This document shows, piece by piece, positions 46,040 to 57,665 of a stretch of DNA of 64,000 bases. The translations under genes and the position numbers were made by a program. Numbering within the stretch: position 1 is the stretch's first letter; each line of letters begins with the position of its first letter. The notes beneath the pieces are model-generated. The model was not told the origin of the DNA. It saw only the letters and a program-made list of their open reading frames with translations, and ran no database searches. This stretch comes from Tanypteryx hageni (lineage: Eukaryota > Arthropoda > Insecta > Odonata > Petaluridae): contig CM054114.1 in the NCBI GenBank assembly GCA_028673005.1, positions 25,968,869-26,032,868 of the forward strand, in the 5' to 3' direction.

Positions 46040-46560
46040 AGGTTTCCTGAATATTTTTTTATTTCAGCTGCAGGTTCTCCCACACCTCACTCATTAGGAA
46101 AGACGGAGGTGAGACACGCAGGTGATTGCGATTCGGAACGTCACATTACCGACCCACCACCCTTCTCCATGTCTCCAATCCCCCTCCTCCAGCCCCAACA
46201 CACCTTCAAAATTTATGTAGACTTGCGGATCTTATCGGGGAGGTGGTTTGGACGATGGCGCCGCCGATAATGATCCATCGAATAAATACCGCGTCAAAAC
46301 GACCGCCTCCACCCTCTCTCCCTCTTAAAACCGCCATTCCCTCCTCTCCCCCTCTTCAATACCCACTCTGCTGATTTACATAGCTCAATAAGTCTCCGGT
46401 AATTACCTTTCCAGGATCCCGGTGCTGATAAGAGCCGTGTTGCCGACTTTCTTTGCAAGCATCTCGGGTCGGGTCGCAATAGGATTGACCCCTTTGGGCG
46501 GTCCCGTATACGCGAGAAGACCGTTTCGGAGTTGATCATTTTTACGGAGGAAAAAATCTG
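46040..46560. other. GC-rich, C-rich patch
   Basis: A patch with CCCTCCTCC-type runs and CpGs, open on both strands (46126-46374 plus, 46294-46677 minus) without domains. Candidate regulatory DNA only by composition. Confidence 0.35.
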
Positions 46561-47039
46561 ATGTGGCCGCCATATGGCTTCCTCCATACCTGTAATATTT
46601 CTAAAAATTCCAAATAGGATAAATGATAATAAATATTTTAAGGAACTTGGAGAAAAATTCCAAGACCATGCAAACAACAGATATTAACTCATACCATAGC
46701 CTTTTGATATTGGATATACCACGAAGTTCCAACAATAAAGAGGAGCGTTACTAAGACAATTAAAGGTAAACAAATGTGTTTGCAAAAGTCGCCTCTAGGT
46801 GGTGTGGTAGTAGCAAAAACATATGGTTTGAAAAATATCTCTAAACATCATATGGTAAAATGTTTCGAACAAAAGTTGTAGAAAAATAACTGCACTACAA
46901 CTTTTATTCCAGTAATGTTTTACATTGATTGAACAATAAACCAAATATTAGAATGAAACGGATAAGTAACAAGGTTAAACACGCAACTCCGTTTGACCAA
47001 TCAGCGCTTGCCCCTTTAAAAAAATCTCAAATATAAAAT

Positions 47040-47205
47040 TTCACGTTGACCAGATAAATAGACATAATTCCAATCAAACACACAGATATCTTAAAAATGG
47101 TCAAAACTTGTTCAGGAGACCTTAAAACATGTATTTCCGTAAAAATATCGAAATCGATCATTTTCACGAAACCAACACTTTCTCCTACGTATCGAGAAAG
47201 TAACT
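47040..47205 (+). repeat. Interspersed repeat fragment (ACGTGTATTTCCAT family)
   Basis: TAAAACATGTATTTCCGTAA, AAATCGATCATTTTCACGAA and CTCCTACGTATCGAGAAAGT follow the same order as in 3311-3465 and 20445-20590. It directly abuts inverted family copy C. Confidence 0.45.
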
Positions 47206-47212
47206 AAATGGA

Positions 47213-47930
47213 GAAGTATACTTCATACGTCAATGGAATACACAGAGCTTTCAACTGCGTTCTTTATGGAAAATATATATGAAACGGTATCGTAAGATTA
47301 TGCGAATTTTCGAATTTTTATCTCCGAAACTATAACTCGTAAATACATATGTGGTTTCGCGGCAATTTTTGTGGTGAATGACGTCCTCTATCGGAATACA
47401 TTTTTTAACCTCTACCTCACTGATCACAAAAGAGCATGGAGAGAAACATAAGGATTTTTAGTTGTTTTTTGCCGAGAGAACGGTCTTAAGCATCGATGTA
47501 TACAAGATATACAATGTTATGCTCGGAATTAGCAATCTCTAATTATTATATCCAAAACTGTAACTAGTAATTATGTAATCTAGCGGACTTATTCGTAGTA
47601 AATGAAGTCCTCTATCCGAATTGCTATTTTAATCTATGTCTCATGGATAATGTAAGACCATGGGAGAGAAAATATGGGTCATTGTTGCTTGACGGATGCC
47701 ATTTAACGAGATATGTGTATAAGTTTATTAAAGTATCCACGTAAAGAGGAGGCTTTAATTGACAGATGCAGTTCGAAATAATTGGGAGATAAATTCTAAT
47801 AAGAATCACTCCTACTTAATTTAATTAAAATCCGTCCATCGGTTTAGGGGATTAAAGTTACGAGACGGACGAACCAGACGCTCGCACAAGGCGTTCTACT
47901 AATACCGCTTTGCTGATAAAGAACGCCTAA
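47213..47930 (-). repeat. Local dispersed repeat family, copy C (inverted)
   Basis: Read on the minus strand, it starts TTAGGCGTTCTTTATCAGCA and follows the same block order as copies A and B: CGTAACTTTAATCCCCTAAA, TACTCG-type blocks, TTTTGGATATAATAATTAGA and TTTCGGAGATAAAAATTCG. Near its far end GCGTTCTTTATGG (47256-47268) is the inverse of the start motif. Confidence 0.65.
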
Positions 47931-49305
47931 AGAAAGGGAAAGACGATGACGGAGGCGCTTTCACATATATTTTTGAAAATTCGAGAAGAATTTTGATGGG
48001 GACGTCAAGGGTCGAAGGGACTAGCCCGCCGTGGCTTTCCCGTATCTTTAAGCGAAATTGGGTCGTTAATAATGAAGCGGAGGTGGTCGTTATGAGCTCG
48101 CTTTTGAGCAGAAAGCGGTAATAAGAGTGTTAACTGCTAGCTGGGTTAAATATTGGTAAGCTTACGACAAATAGGTTCCGCGATCGCGGCCAAATGTTCG
48201 TGAGATTACGCAAAAAAAGGGTTCAGGGAATGTGGAAGTTTTAAATCGAGGGTGAAACGATTACGTTTGCTCGATACGAATATTTCGAATCCATTTTGCC
48301 GCATTCAAAGTTGAAAACGTGATAAAATATATAAATTTTATGGAAAATGTGAGGCATTTCTCATACCAGCAAATAATTTATCGGGTCGCATTTAGTTGGT
48401 AACATCCTCAGAAATGTTATAATATCTCCGGCATTGCATTGCATTTCATTGGCTGCAGATAACGTAAAATAAAGCTACTCTTAATATTAGGCAAAACATA
48501 CTTTGGCTTTTCATTAGTAAATTATTCCCTCCATGAATCATAAAATACAAATAGCATCACCGGTATTTTGATATTAAATTTAAATGCATGGTAATATACG
48601 TTGTTATTACCATATAATACCCAAATTTCCTAAAGAATATTCAGCAAAATTACAATGCAGTTGTTATTGTAGGCCTAGAAATTTATTCAACTCAATTAAA
48701 TTATCAAAATTAGGATAATGTCATGAAAACCTAGTGGTTTCGATTGGTTTGAAAACATTCCGAGGGCCGAGAATCATAAGCTTTAATATATCATTCTTAT
48801 GACTGAAGAAATGTCAAAAAAACGATTCCAACACAGTGAAGAATGATAAAATACACATTTTTGGGCAAACGATCAACGATACAGCTACAAAGACAACCAT
48901 TACAATAATTGGTTTATTCTAGGATAACAATATTTACAAGAAATTTATAAACACGGAGGTATTACGTATATTTAAAAAAAACTAAAACTAACTCGTCGCT
49001 AAATGAGTCATTTGTATCAATTACGATATTAATGTTCGATAATGATTTTATTACAGAAATTGGGAAGCCTTGTAATGTACGGCAAAAAAAACAGAACAAC
49101 TTAACCATTTAGAAAGGGAGGCGAAAATGTTTTGATAAAAAAACTGTGCAACCCATCCGAGGCACGATGATTTCTTTCCGCGTATCATACACCTATCAGC
49201 AGCCTATAACGAGTCGGAATCACTTTCCCTTTCCGTCTCCATAAACGTCGCGGTTCATTGAAACAAATCTTCCTCTTTTAAAGTCACCTAGCAACCACAC
49301 CATCG

Positions 49306-49309
<4 letters not shown>
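47931..49309. other. No recognisable gene
   Basis: AT-rich with a more balanced section 47940-48250. No gene, RNA or repeat recognised. Confidence 0.45.
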
Positions 49310-49336
<27 letters not shown>

Positions 49337-49363
49337 TTCTCTCTCTCTCACACACACACACAT
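49310..49363. repeat. (CT)n(CA)n compound microsatellite
   Basis: A CT run with one ATT interruption passes into a short CA run. Flanking 49430-50110 is GC-richer with a purine-rich stretch (49890-49970). Minus frames there (49543-49755, 49848-50030) have no domain. Confidence 0.9.
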
Positions 49364-50337
49364 CTTTTAAGAAGAAAAAGAATGAAATATAACGCTTAAT
49401 ACTACACTATTTATTAAAGCGGAAGGGGAAAAAAAGGTTAAATGAGTCATTTTTCAAAATGCCTACCTCTCCCCTCCCCTTCCACCTCCAAAAATCTCCC
49501 CCAACCAGCGCAAAAAAATGGTCGCACCCGATTATTCCCCTTTTATTTATTAAAGGGGATAGAGAGAGACGGTAGAGACATTATACGTTGGTTCCACATA
49601 GTACGCGGAAGAACGTGAGAGGACGACCTTTTTAAAGGGGATGCACCTCTTCCGAGGTCAGCCGCCCGATCCTGCCTCAAAAACCTTTCTCTCCCTGGAT
49701 CATCTCTCTCTCGCCTCTTATCGAGTAAGGGATTGTAATCTAATTCTCTTCTCATTTCGCGATCCGAGCAAATTTTAACGCACTTTTTTTTGTTTTTTTA
49801 TTCGCCTCCGCCCACCAGAAATGCCGGACCCACGCACAGGGGGAGGTCTAATTAAGATCCGCGCCGTAAGAGACCGCCACTGGCAGAGAGGCCAGAATCT
49901 GAGAAAGGGAGGGAAAGTAGAAGAGGGAGTTGGTCGAGGAGATGGACGTTAGTGGCGAGAGGGGCTGAGAAGGCGATGAAAGGTCACCCGCTAACGGACC
50001 AATAAACCCTTCTCCAAATGGCCCCGGCAATCCATCTCTTCCGGATGACTTAAAGCGAGACGAGTGAAAATTTCGAGTCCTGTGAACGGAAATCGATGGA
50101 TTTTTAGCGTCATTAGAGCTTAGATTAAAAAAAGGAGAGCGTGTAGGGATAAATATAAAAAACTATGCATTAATACTGAAATCGCGGGATGTTGTCCTAA
50201 CGGCTTGAGACCTAACACATTACCGCAAAGTAAATATTTTTCACAGAATAATTCCAGAAACGCGCAGGTATATATTAAATTACTCCTGCTAGATGTGTTT
50301 ATAACAGCATCGGAGTTTAATACGGCTTTTTGAATAA

Positions 50338-51847
50338 TTATCATTATATATAGACGTTCCTTAAAGAGGAGGATATAACATACTAGTAGAAGGTGCTTGC
50401 ATACTGCAAACATTTCATCTCACCTTGAAAAAAACATTAATTTTTCAGAGAGGTATTTCATCATGAGAAATATTTCTTTAATTCAAAAGATTTCACCTCC
50501 GGACGGGTTTTCTTTTTTTCATTATGGAACAATAATGGAGTAAAACAATCACTAATTTTTGCAATTTTCGAAATATTATACCTTTCCCACATTGAGTTAA
50601 TAATGTCACACATTTCTGCCTAATTATAAATTTATAGTACAATTAGAAGTGAAGTAATATTTATCTAATTGTTTAAATTTAAATAATTTTTAACGGACAA
50701 ATTAACAACTTTATGGATAAATTGAAATATTAATTCGTTTACATATAATAACCTCTAAATAATTTAATTACAATAATTTCAGCTCCCTAACTTGCGGTGT
50801 AGTGTGTAAGCATCTACCAATTTGTTTAAATTTTAAGAATTTTTATCTGCCAAACAAATAAAAATATCAAAATTTCTATAATCCCCATTTCGTTATTTTA
50901 CAAATTCTACCTCTAAAATAAATTTCAGCTCCGTAGCAAATTTGGAAATACATAAACCTTGAAAATTTGTTTAAACAACTGCGAATTATTAACAGCCGCA
51001 TTGTTACACTTTTTGGAGATTTTCGTTTTTTCTGGTAGGTTTTGCACATAATCCTAACTAAGAAAAAGATTTCGAATCTCCAGCTTATCTGGAAGTGCCT
51101 AAATATTAGTATCCTCCTATGTTATATGTTATCATTATATATAGAAGTTCCTTACAGAGGAGGAGGATATAACATACTAGTAGTTGGTGCTTGCATACTG
51201 CAAGCATTTCATCTCACCTTAAAAAAACATTCATTTTTCAGACAGATATTTCATCATTACAAATATTCTATTAATTCTGAAGATTTCACCTACGCAGCGA
51301 TTTTCGTTTTTCCCACATGTAAAAATAATAGTTTAAAACAATCCCCAAATGTTGCAATTTTAAACATTTTACACTTTCTCCATTATGGGGTACTAATGCT
51401 ACACATTTTAGTCAAATTTTAAAGTTTTAGCAATTCTAGAAGTAAAATAATAATTTTCTAATTGTTTAAATTTACATAATTTCTAATGTTTCTAATCTAA
51501 TGTTTTTTCAAGGTGAGATGAAATGCTTGCAGTATGCAAGCACCTTCTACTAGTCATTATATATAGACGTTTCTTAGAGAGGAGCATATAACACATATAA
51601 CAGGTAGGATTTTGTGCAAAACCGACTAGAAAAAACGAAAACCTTGAGAAAGTGCAACAATGTAGCCGCTAAAAATTCTCAATTGTGTAAACAAATTTTC
51701 AAGTTTTATGTATTTTCGAATATGCTACGGAGCTGAAATTTTTTATAGGTCGAATTTGTTAATAAACGTAATAGAGATTATAGAAATTTTGATATTTTAA
51801 TTTGTGTTGCCGTTAAAAATTCTTAAAATTTAAACAAATAGATAACA
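50338..51847. repeat. Foldback-like structure with direct and inverted repeats
   Basis: Arm 1 (50813-51060) and arm 2 (51600-51847) are inverted copies of about 248 bp, diverged by perhaps 15%. Both carry TTTCAGCTCCGTAGCA, ACTTGAAAATTTGTTTA and TTTTCGTTTTTTCT. An inner inverted pair, ACTAGTAG..GGTGCTTGCATA at 51175-51231 and 51502-51556, extends the fold and leaves a loop of about 270 bp. A 350-bp segment at 50338-50690 recurs directly at 51131-51490 (CATTATATATAGANGTTCCT, GCTTGCATACTGCAARCATT). No coding frame. Confidence 0.7.
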
Positions 51848-51973
51848 CACGCACACAAACATACACACGCGCGCACACGCACACACAGACACACAAGAAT
51901 ACATACGCACGCACACACACATGCACACACATGTACACACATGAACGCACATGCATGCATACATACATACATG
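51844..51973. repeat. (CA)n-rich microsatellite
   Basis: An ACACAC/GCACAC tract ends in (CATA)n near 51957-51972. It lies between the foldback and the mariner end. The minus frame 51813-52061 over it is a CVCVC-type artefact. Confidence 0.92.
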
Positions 51974-52765
51974 CTGTCCCAAAAAGATGTATACACATTT
52001 TAATGCTAAAAATATAATCCTTTAAAATTTCAAAATGAACAATATTTGGTGTGTGCCCCATCTTGTTGATAAAAAAATCCTCTCATTCATAATGCTGTTG
52101 AATTTTGGGCATAATGGATACTTTAAGCAGGTTAAGGTACTGAGTACCAGTTAAAGTCCCCTCAAAATTATGGCCCTACAATACCACTGGACAACACACC
52201 ACACCAAACTGTAAGACCTGGTAAATTCACTGCCTTGTCTAAATGAATTGGTGTATTTTATGATGACCAGTATACGCAGTTATGGCGGTTAACTGAAACA
52301 TTGGTTTAAATGTTGCTTCATCAGACCAAACAATCTTGTGAACAAAATTCGCATCCTCAATCATTTTCATTTCAAAACATTTTTAAAACATTCAAAGAAC
52401 TCATATCTGCGGTCAGGATCGTCTTCAGACAATTTCTGTAACAGTCTTGGAAAATAACTGATTCCAGTCTCATTAGCACATCGTCTTACAGACTTTTTTG
52501 GTGATCGTTCAAACTGCTCTAACACCATAGCAGAATTTTATGCATTCGTTGAAGTTCAACGTCTCCCAAACCGTTCCCTGCACACGTCTTGCACGGTACC
52601 GTAAGTCTCGAATTTATCGCGAATTCTTGAAATTGTGGTTCGTGTTTGTGGCTTAGTCTTGAAATCATGTCTCCACTCACTTTAAACCTCACACACATCC
52701 TCAAATTTGCAGTACCATTTCAAAATTACTTTTCTTTGCTCGAAAGTCAAATGATGCTCCGCCAT
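51974..52765 (-). pseudogene. Tc1/mariner-like transposase, stop-interrupted and internally deleted
   Basis: On the minus strand the start at 52765 reads MAEHHLTFEQRKVILKWY, an N-terminal HTH domain common in arthropod Tc1/mariner-like elements, hit by a stop after about 27 codons. Decayed coding continues with TRTTISRIRDKFETYGTVQD, VLEQFERSPKKSVRRCANETG, the catalytic-region block IVWSDEATF (about 52315-52345), LPGLTVWCGVLSSGIVG and QQDGA (about 52050). The C-terminal third is gone: coding runs straight into AAATGTGTATACATC and CTTTTTGGGACAG, read as the element's terminal repeat. At least four frame changes or stops make it inactive. Confidence 0.82.
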
Positions 52766-52850
52766 TTTAATTATGTTGTGAATTATGGGCATTGAAGTCA
52801 TCATTTGATTACGTCATGCAACAATGAGTCGCTAAAATTTTCATATATAT
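51974..52850 (-). mobile_element. Mariner-like element, deletion derivative
   Basis: CTGTCCCAAAAAGATGTATA at 51974 is a plausible terminal repeat. On the other side, ATAGTATGTATAGATACC near 52849-52866 could be a decayed partner, but pairing is weak, so the upper limit is approximate. The element is about 0.9 kb, compared with roughly 1.3 kb for a full mariner. Confidence 0.55.
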
Positions 52851-52899
52851 AGTATGTATAGATACCTTACAATATTCTCTTTGTGAATAAATCTTTTTA

Positions 52900-53605
52900 T
52901 TAGGCGTTCTTTAACAGCGAAGCGTTAGTACCGGAACAGCTTATGGTCACGTCTCGTCCGTCTGTCGTAACTTTCATCTCCTAATTTGCTTGACGGATTT
53001 TAATTAAAATAAGTACGAGTGATTTTTGTTAAAATTATCGCCCAATTGTGATTTTTAACTGCAACCGTCAATTAAAACTTCCAAATTATATAAGAACTTA
53101 AATGAACTTATACTTTATGTCGTTAGATGTTTTCCTTCAAGTAACAATTAAATACCATATTTTTCTCTCCCTAGCTCTTATATGACTGCAAGATATCGAT
53201 TAAAAAATTCATTCGGATTCAAGACAACATTTACCACAAAAATGTCCGCGAGACCATTTAATTACGACTAAACTCGAGAAAGTCCCAATCAAAACATCGC
53301 ATATTTTGTTAACATCGATCGCTAAGAGGATTCTATCGGCAAACAACAATTAAAGATCCGTATTTTCTATACCAATCTCTTATATGATTTGTTACGTATA
53401 TGTATATTGAAATATATTTTTGGGTGGAGGACAGTATTTACCTCAAAAGATTACGCTAAACCACATAATTATGACTTATAGTTCCTAAGATAAAAATTCA
53501 AGAACCATTGTATCGATTCCGTTTTATACGTATTTCCCATAAAGAACGCCTATGAAATCTATGTGTATTCCATGTATGGGCATACCTTTCCATCTTGTTA
53601 TTATT
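52900..53605 (+). repeat. Local dispersed repeat family, copy B
   Basis: The start TAGGCGTTCTTTA (52901-52913) has an exact inverse, TAAAGAACGCCTA, at 53540-53552. The two inverted motifs are 652 bp apart end to end. Similarity to copies A and C goes on about 50 bp past the second motif, to CATCTTGTTAT. Shared blocks include CGTAACTTTCATCTCCTAA, AAAACATCGCATATTTTGTT and TCTTATATGATTTG. Confidence 0.7.
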
Positions 53606-55485
53606 ATTTGAATGCTGCTCGAGTACAACAAAAATTATTTCAGTTAAAACTTTTACTTATTATTGAATAATAGATAACGTAGAAGCAGTCGTGCACCCAG
53701 GGGGGTGAAAACCGGGCATCTCTCTACAAGATCGCAGATAATCTTAGCAAAATCATAAAATATCCTAGCACAAGATGGAAATAAGATGGATCGAAGGTGT
53801 CCTAATTATTATTTAATTATTCATTAGCTTATATCATTACACGAAGGTTCTTGTAAAATAATCAATAAACAAATGTTCAGATAATAATGTGTTTAATTCT
53901 TTGCCTCTACCAAGCTAAATTTCTGGCCATTGCATACAAGTCATTTAGTAACTAATTTCCAAATGATTACTTCATTTTCATTGTAGATCTTAACTTTGAA
54001 GCCCAATTAATTTTTCAACAGCAGTTCACAATTTTGCAACTCAGTAAACAAACGGGTCTTGGTCATTTTAAATATTTAAAAACCGGTTCCTGCGAACCTG
54101 CCCCAGCTTAGAACTGGCTATATCGTTCTTGTCCACGCAAGTGTTCGGTACTGAAAGTTCAGGTCCCGCGCAAATGCGGGAAACAGCGGAATCCGTTTGT
54201 AAAAAAATTGAGGTATGTGTTGATCCCTTCGATTAGAACTTGTTACAACGAATGCTGAGCAATATTATACGAAAATGCAGATGATTTATATGAGGTTTGC
54301 GGTATTTTCCACAAAAATATTCGTAATTTACACCGTAATGGACATAATACTTCAACTTTTAATTGATAAAACCGCAAATTAAGATTCGAAATACGAAATT
54401 TTAAAAAAGAGTTCGGCAAAATACTGCCTCGATTGGGAATCCGTCGGAACTGAGACGCGTTTTCATTATTAAGTTATTCGTTGAAGCGATGTCTTACGGT
54501 ATATATAGGGGCGCGAAACAAAAATATTTACATAGTAGAAAATAGATAAAAATTCGTCCAAAATCACTCTCAAACTATCTTAATGTTCACATTTCCAGCC
54601 ATCCCCTTGAGAGGAATCATATAATCGTCCAAGGATAAATTCTGCCGACATCGTAAAAGATTTTGCAGGAAATGTGGTGCAAAATATTCTAAAAAGTTAA
54701 AGTACCGCATTCCCGTTAGCGGTTAGACCGCACGTCAAATACGCGTCGGGATTGTGGAACGCTTCTGAGAAGGGTCTCGCATGCGAGTATTATGGTCAGA
54801 AAGAGCAAAGTGCGGGAAAAAGCTAGATTGTCTAAAAACATATCCGTCGCATAAATCACCGATTTTAATAACTAGTAGAGGATTAAAATTGGACAGCACA
54901 CGATGTTATAACCGAATTCCAGACTGAAGCAATTACGAAGGTACCGGTCGGAGTTTTTAAGAATAAAATGAACCACCGCCTACATCTGAAGACGCGACTA
55001 CACAGATCGAATAGAAACCAACATCGCAACGGAATTGATTTCATCATCCTTTATGATAAACTATGAACTGAGCTGAAATATTCGATCGTTTTCTATGGCA
55101 AGAGATCGTTTCAAAATCGTTCAATTGCGAAATTGGCGACTGCGCAATTCGAGGCATTACTTTAAAAAGAAAACCGTATTAAATTCAAAAGGTGCAAAGC
55201 GAATTCGAGAGATGTCATAGACACTTAATTCCATTTAATGCATAATTTCCTGTTACGTTTCGCCGGTGAAACATTATACTGTGAATCCTAAGCATGACAC
55301 TATCGAGTTAAAATTTGAGTCGATCGCGTTGTGACAATCGAAATAACAAATTTTCTTTAAATTACATTCTAACAGCTACTTTCTATTTAGTACAAAAGCC
55401 GGTATTGAGGTTTAGGCCATGATAAGTGCAGTTGTTCCTGTTTCCGTTTCACCGGATTGTGTTCAAAAGGTCCTCTAAGATGCAT
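53606..55485. other. No recognisable gene
   Basis: AT-rich to mixed DNA. No RNA gene, transposon end or credible coding frame was recognised. Confidence 0.5.
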
Positions 55486-55536
55486 ATTATATATGTATAT
55501 ATATGTGTGTGTGCGTGTGCGCGTGTGCGTGTGCAT

Positions 55537-55567
<31 letters not shown>

Positions 55568-55795
55568 CGCGCGGGCGTGCGCGCGTGTGTGTGTGTGGGG
55601 GTGTGTGTGAGTGTGGGTGTGTGTGTGGGTGTGGATGGGTGGGTGTGGGTGGCTGGGTGTGGGTGGCTGGGTGTGGGTGAGTGTGGGTATGTGTGGGTGT
55701 GTGTGGGTGTGTGTGGGTGGGTGTGGGTGGGTGTGGGTGTGTGTGGGTGTGTGTGTGGGTGTGCGTGCGTGCGCGTGTGTGTGTGTATATATTAT
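55486..55795 (+). repeat. 310-bp GT/GGGTGT-rich tract
   Basis: It begins as (TA)n, becomes (GT)n with GC variants, then GGGTGTGTG and GGGTGGGTGT units (55595-55760), and returns to GTGTGTGTATA. The plus strand is nearly free of C. Frames on both strands (55426-55680, 55449-55829, 55457-55822) are CVCVCV or THTHTH artefacts. Repeated GGG runs make quadruplex formation possible. Confidence 0.93.
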
Positions 55796-56344
55796 TATGA
55801 CCGGAAAACACCGTTCGGATAATTATCATTCCTCGATCTGTCGCAATAGAACCGGAGATATCCTATCCAATTAGTAGAATCAATAAAAGTCTCGTTTTAT
55901 TTTCGCGGACTTTATACTCTCTCAAATCTCGGAAGAGAGAAATGCGGCCGCTATAAGTTATTTTCGAAACTTGGAGTGGTTAATATCCGCCAGACTGACG
56001 CTAATCAATGATCTCTCTAGCCGCTTATTTTCTTTCTTTGCTTAGTCTGAAGCAGTGTGAATATTTTCCAAAAGCTCGCGCTATTAATAAAATTTTAAAA
56101 ATAGATCGAAATGCTTTTCAATTCTAAATAGAAAAATAAGTTGTTTAATCGTCGAAATGAGTAAGAGAAGAGGTTTCGCTCCAAATCGTTAATTTGGTAC
56201 AACCCAAAAATTTATGCTTAAGTTATTTCTTTATTGGCTGTTTTGAATTCATTTGATTAATTACATCGACGTGACGAGAAGAATCGAGCACATGAGATAG
56301 TTTAAAGTCCGAAATATTGTAATTTTCATTAATATGTGCTTTTT
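55796..56344. other. No recognisable feature
   Basis: Mixed to AT-rich sequence without recognisable genes or repeats. Confidence 0.5.
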
Positions 56345-56414
56345 AAGCGTCTTTAATATATTTTTAACGTACCTAATATATCTTTAACGTACTTAGTACA
56401 TTCTTAACGCATTG
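56345..56414. repeat. Short tandem repeat, about 21-bp unit, three copies
   Basis: GTCTTTAATATATTTTTAAC, GTACCTAATATATCTTTAAC and GTACTTAGTACATTCTTAAC follow each other directly. 56415-56935 beyond it is AT-rich with nothing recognised. Confidence 0.7.
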
Positions 56415-56939
56415 ATTTTTTTAAATTTACTTTATGTATATGCTATGGTGGATTCGCTGTCAGGAAGAACTTTTCTATTTAAATGACTTTTGAAATGATT
56501 TCACGAATTGCAGAGTATTCCAAAACATAATTCGCACGACAGAGAGAAGTGATGTAAAATTTTAAATATATATAATGAATTTCGATTTAATATTTTTTAA
56601 GAAGATTTCTCCAGTTTCCTCTTGGGATAACGAAATATTAATGGAAATAGACACCAGTTACACAGCATGAGGAATCCACTAAAGTAATCATTCACCATAA
56701 TTAATTTGTAATTTTATTGAAGAAAATGACGCATTCAGTCTGTAACAGTGTCCGACAATATTAGCATTTAAAATACATTACAAAAACTAAAAACGCTGAA
56801 TTCGTTAAAGAACTCAATGGATAGATTGACGTGATAAAAATCCATACGTATCTAAGCCAGTCCAAAGGTTGCCCATGATTATACACGCACTTTTGTGTAC
56901 AATGTGAATAGGGTTACTTTCTATAGCTTAAGTACGGTT

Positions 56940-57505
56940 TAGGTCCAACGGAAACCCAAGGGAGGGTTGAAGAGATACAGAGAAAAAGGCAGGGGTAAAG
57001 GGACGGAGAGATAGAAAAAGGGAGAAATAAAAAAGGATAAAGACAAAAGGAGAGAGAGAATAAAGAGAATAATGTAGAGAGGTAGAAGGGTTAAGAAAGA
57101 GAAAATGAAGGTAAGAGGGAGAGAGAGAGTGAAAGTGTGATAGAGAAAGTGAGAGAGAGATAGTGTGAGAGAAAGAGTGCAAAGAGGAATATAGTCAAAA
57201 GGATACTTTAGAAACAGAGAAATAGCATAATAGAGGAAGAAAGGAAGTGAGAGAGAAACGATGAAGGGAAAGCAAGAATAGGAAGAAGAAAGTGAGGTGA
57301 GGAGAGAGAAAGGAGGAAGAGGCGGAGAAAGAGAGGGAGAGACAAAGAGAGGGGAAAGGAGAGAGGGAGGATAGACAAAAGGGAAAAGAGAGATAGATGA
57401 GAGGAAAAAAGATAATGATAAGGGCGGAGAGAGAGGAAGAGGAGTGGGGGGTGTGAGGGAGTGAAGAAGAGAAAGAGGGAGAGAGATGCAGAAATAGAGA
57501 GAAGG

Positions 57506-57570
<65 letters not shown>

Positions 57571-57665
57571 GAGATGGATACAGAATGGTAGGGAGTGAGA
57601 GAGAAAGGTAGGGAGAGAAGAAGAGGAGAGGGGAGAGAGGGAAAGAAGAGAGATGGAGGGAGGGA
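56940..57665 (+). repeat. GA-rich purine tract split by a (TA)n microsatellite
   Basis: Plus-strand purine repeats (GAGAGA, GGAGGAAGAGG) run on both sides of a 27-unit TA tract at 57509-57563. Minus frames 56928-57182 and 57195-57674 (SLSLSL..., with IYIYIY from the TA tract) are compositional. Confidence 0.85.

Noticed and set aside
55426..55874. Several CVCVC / THTHTH open frames
   Set aside because: Direct translations of the GT/CA tract on both strands.
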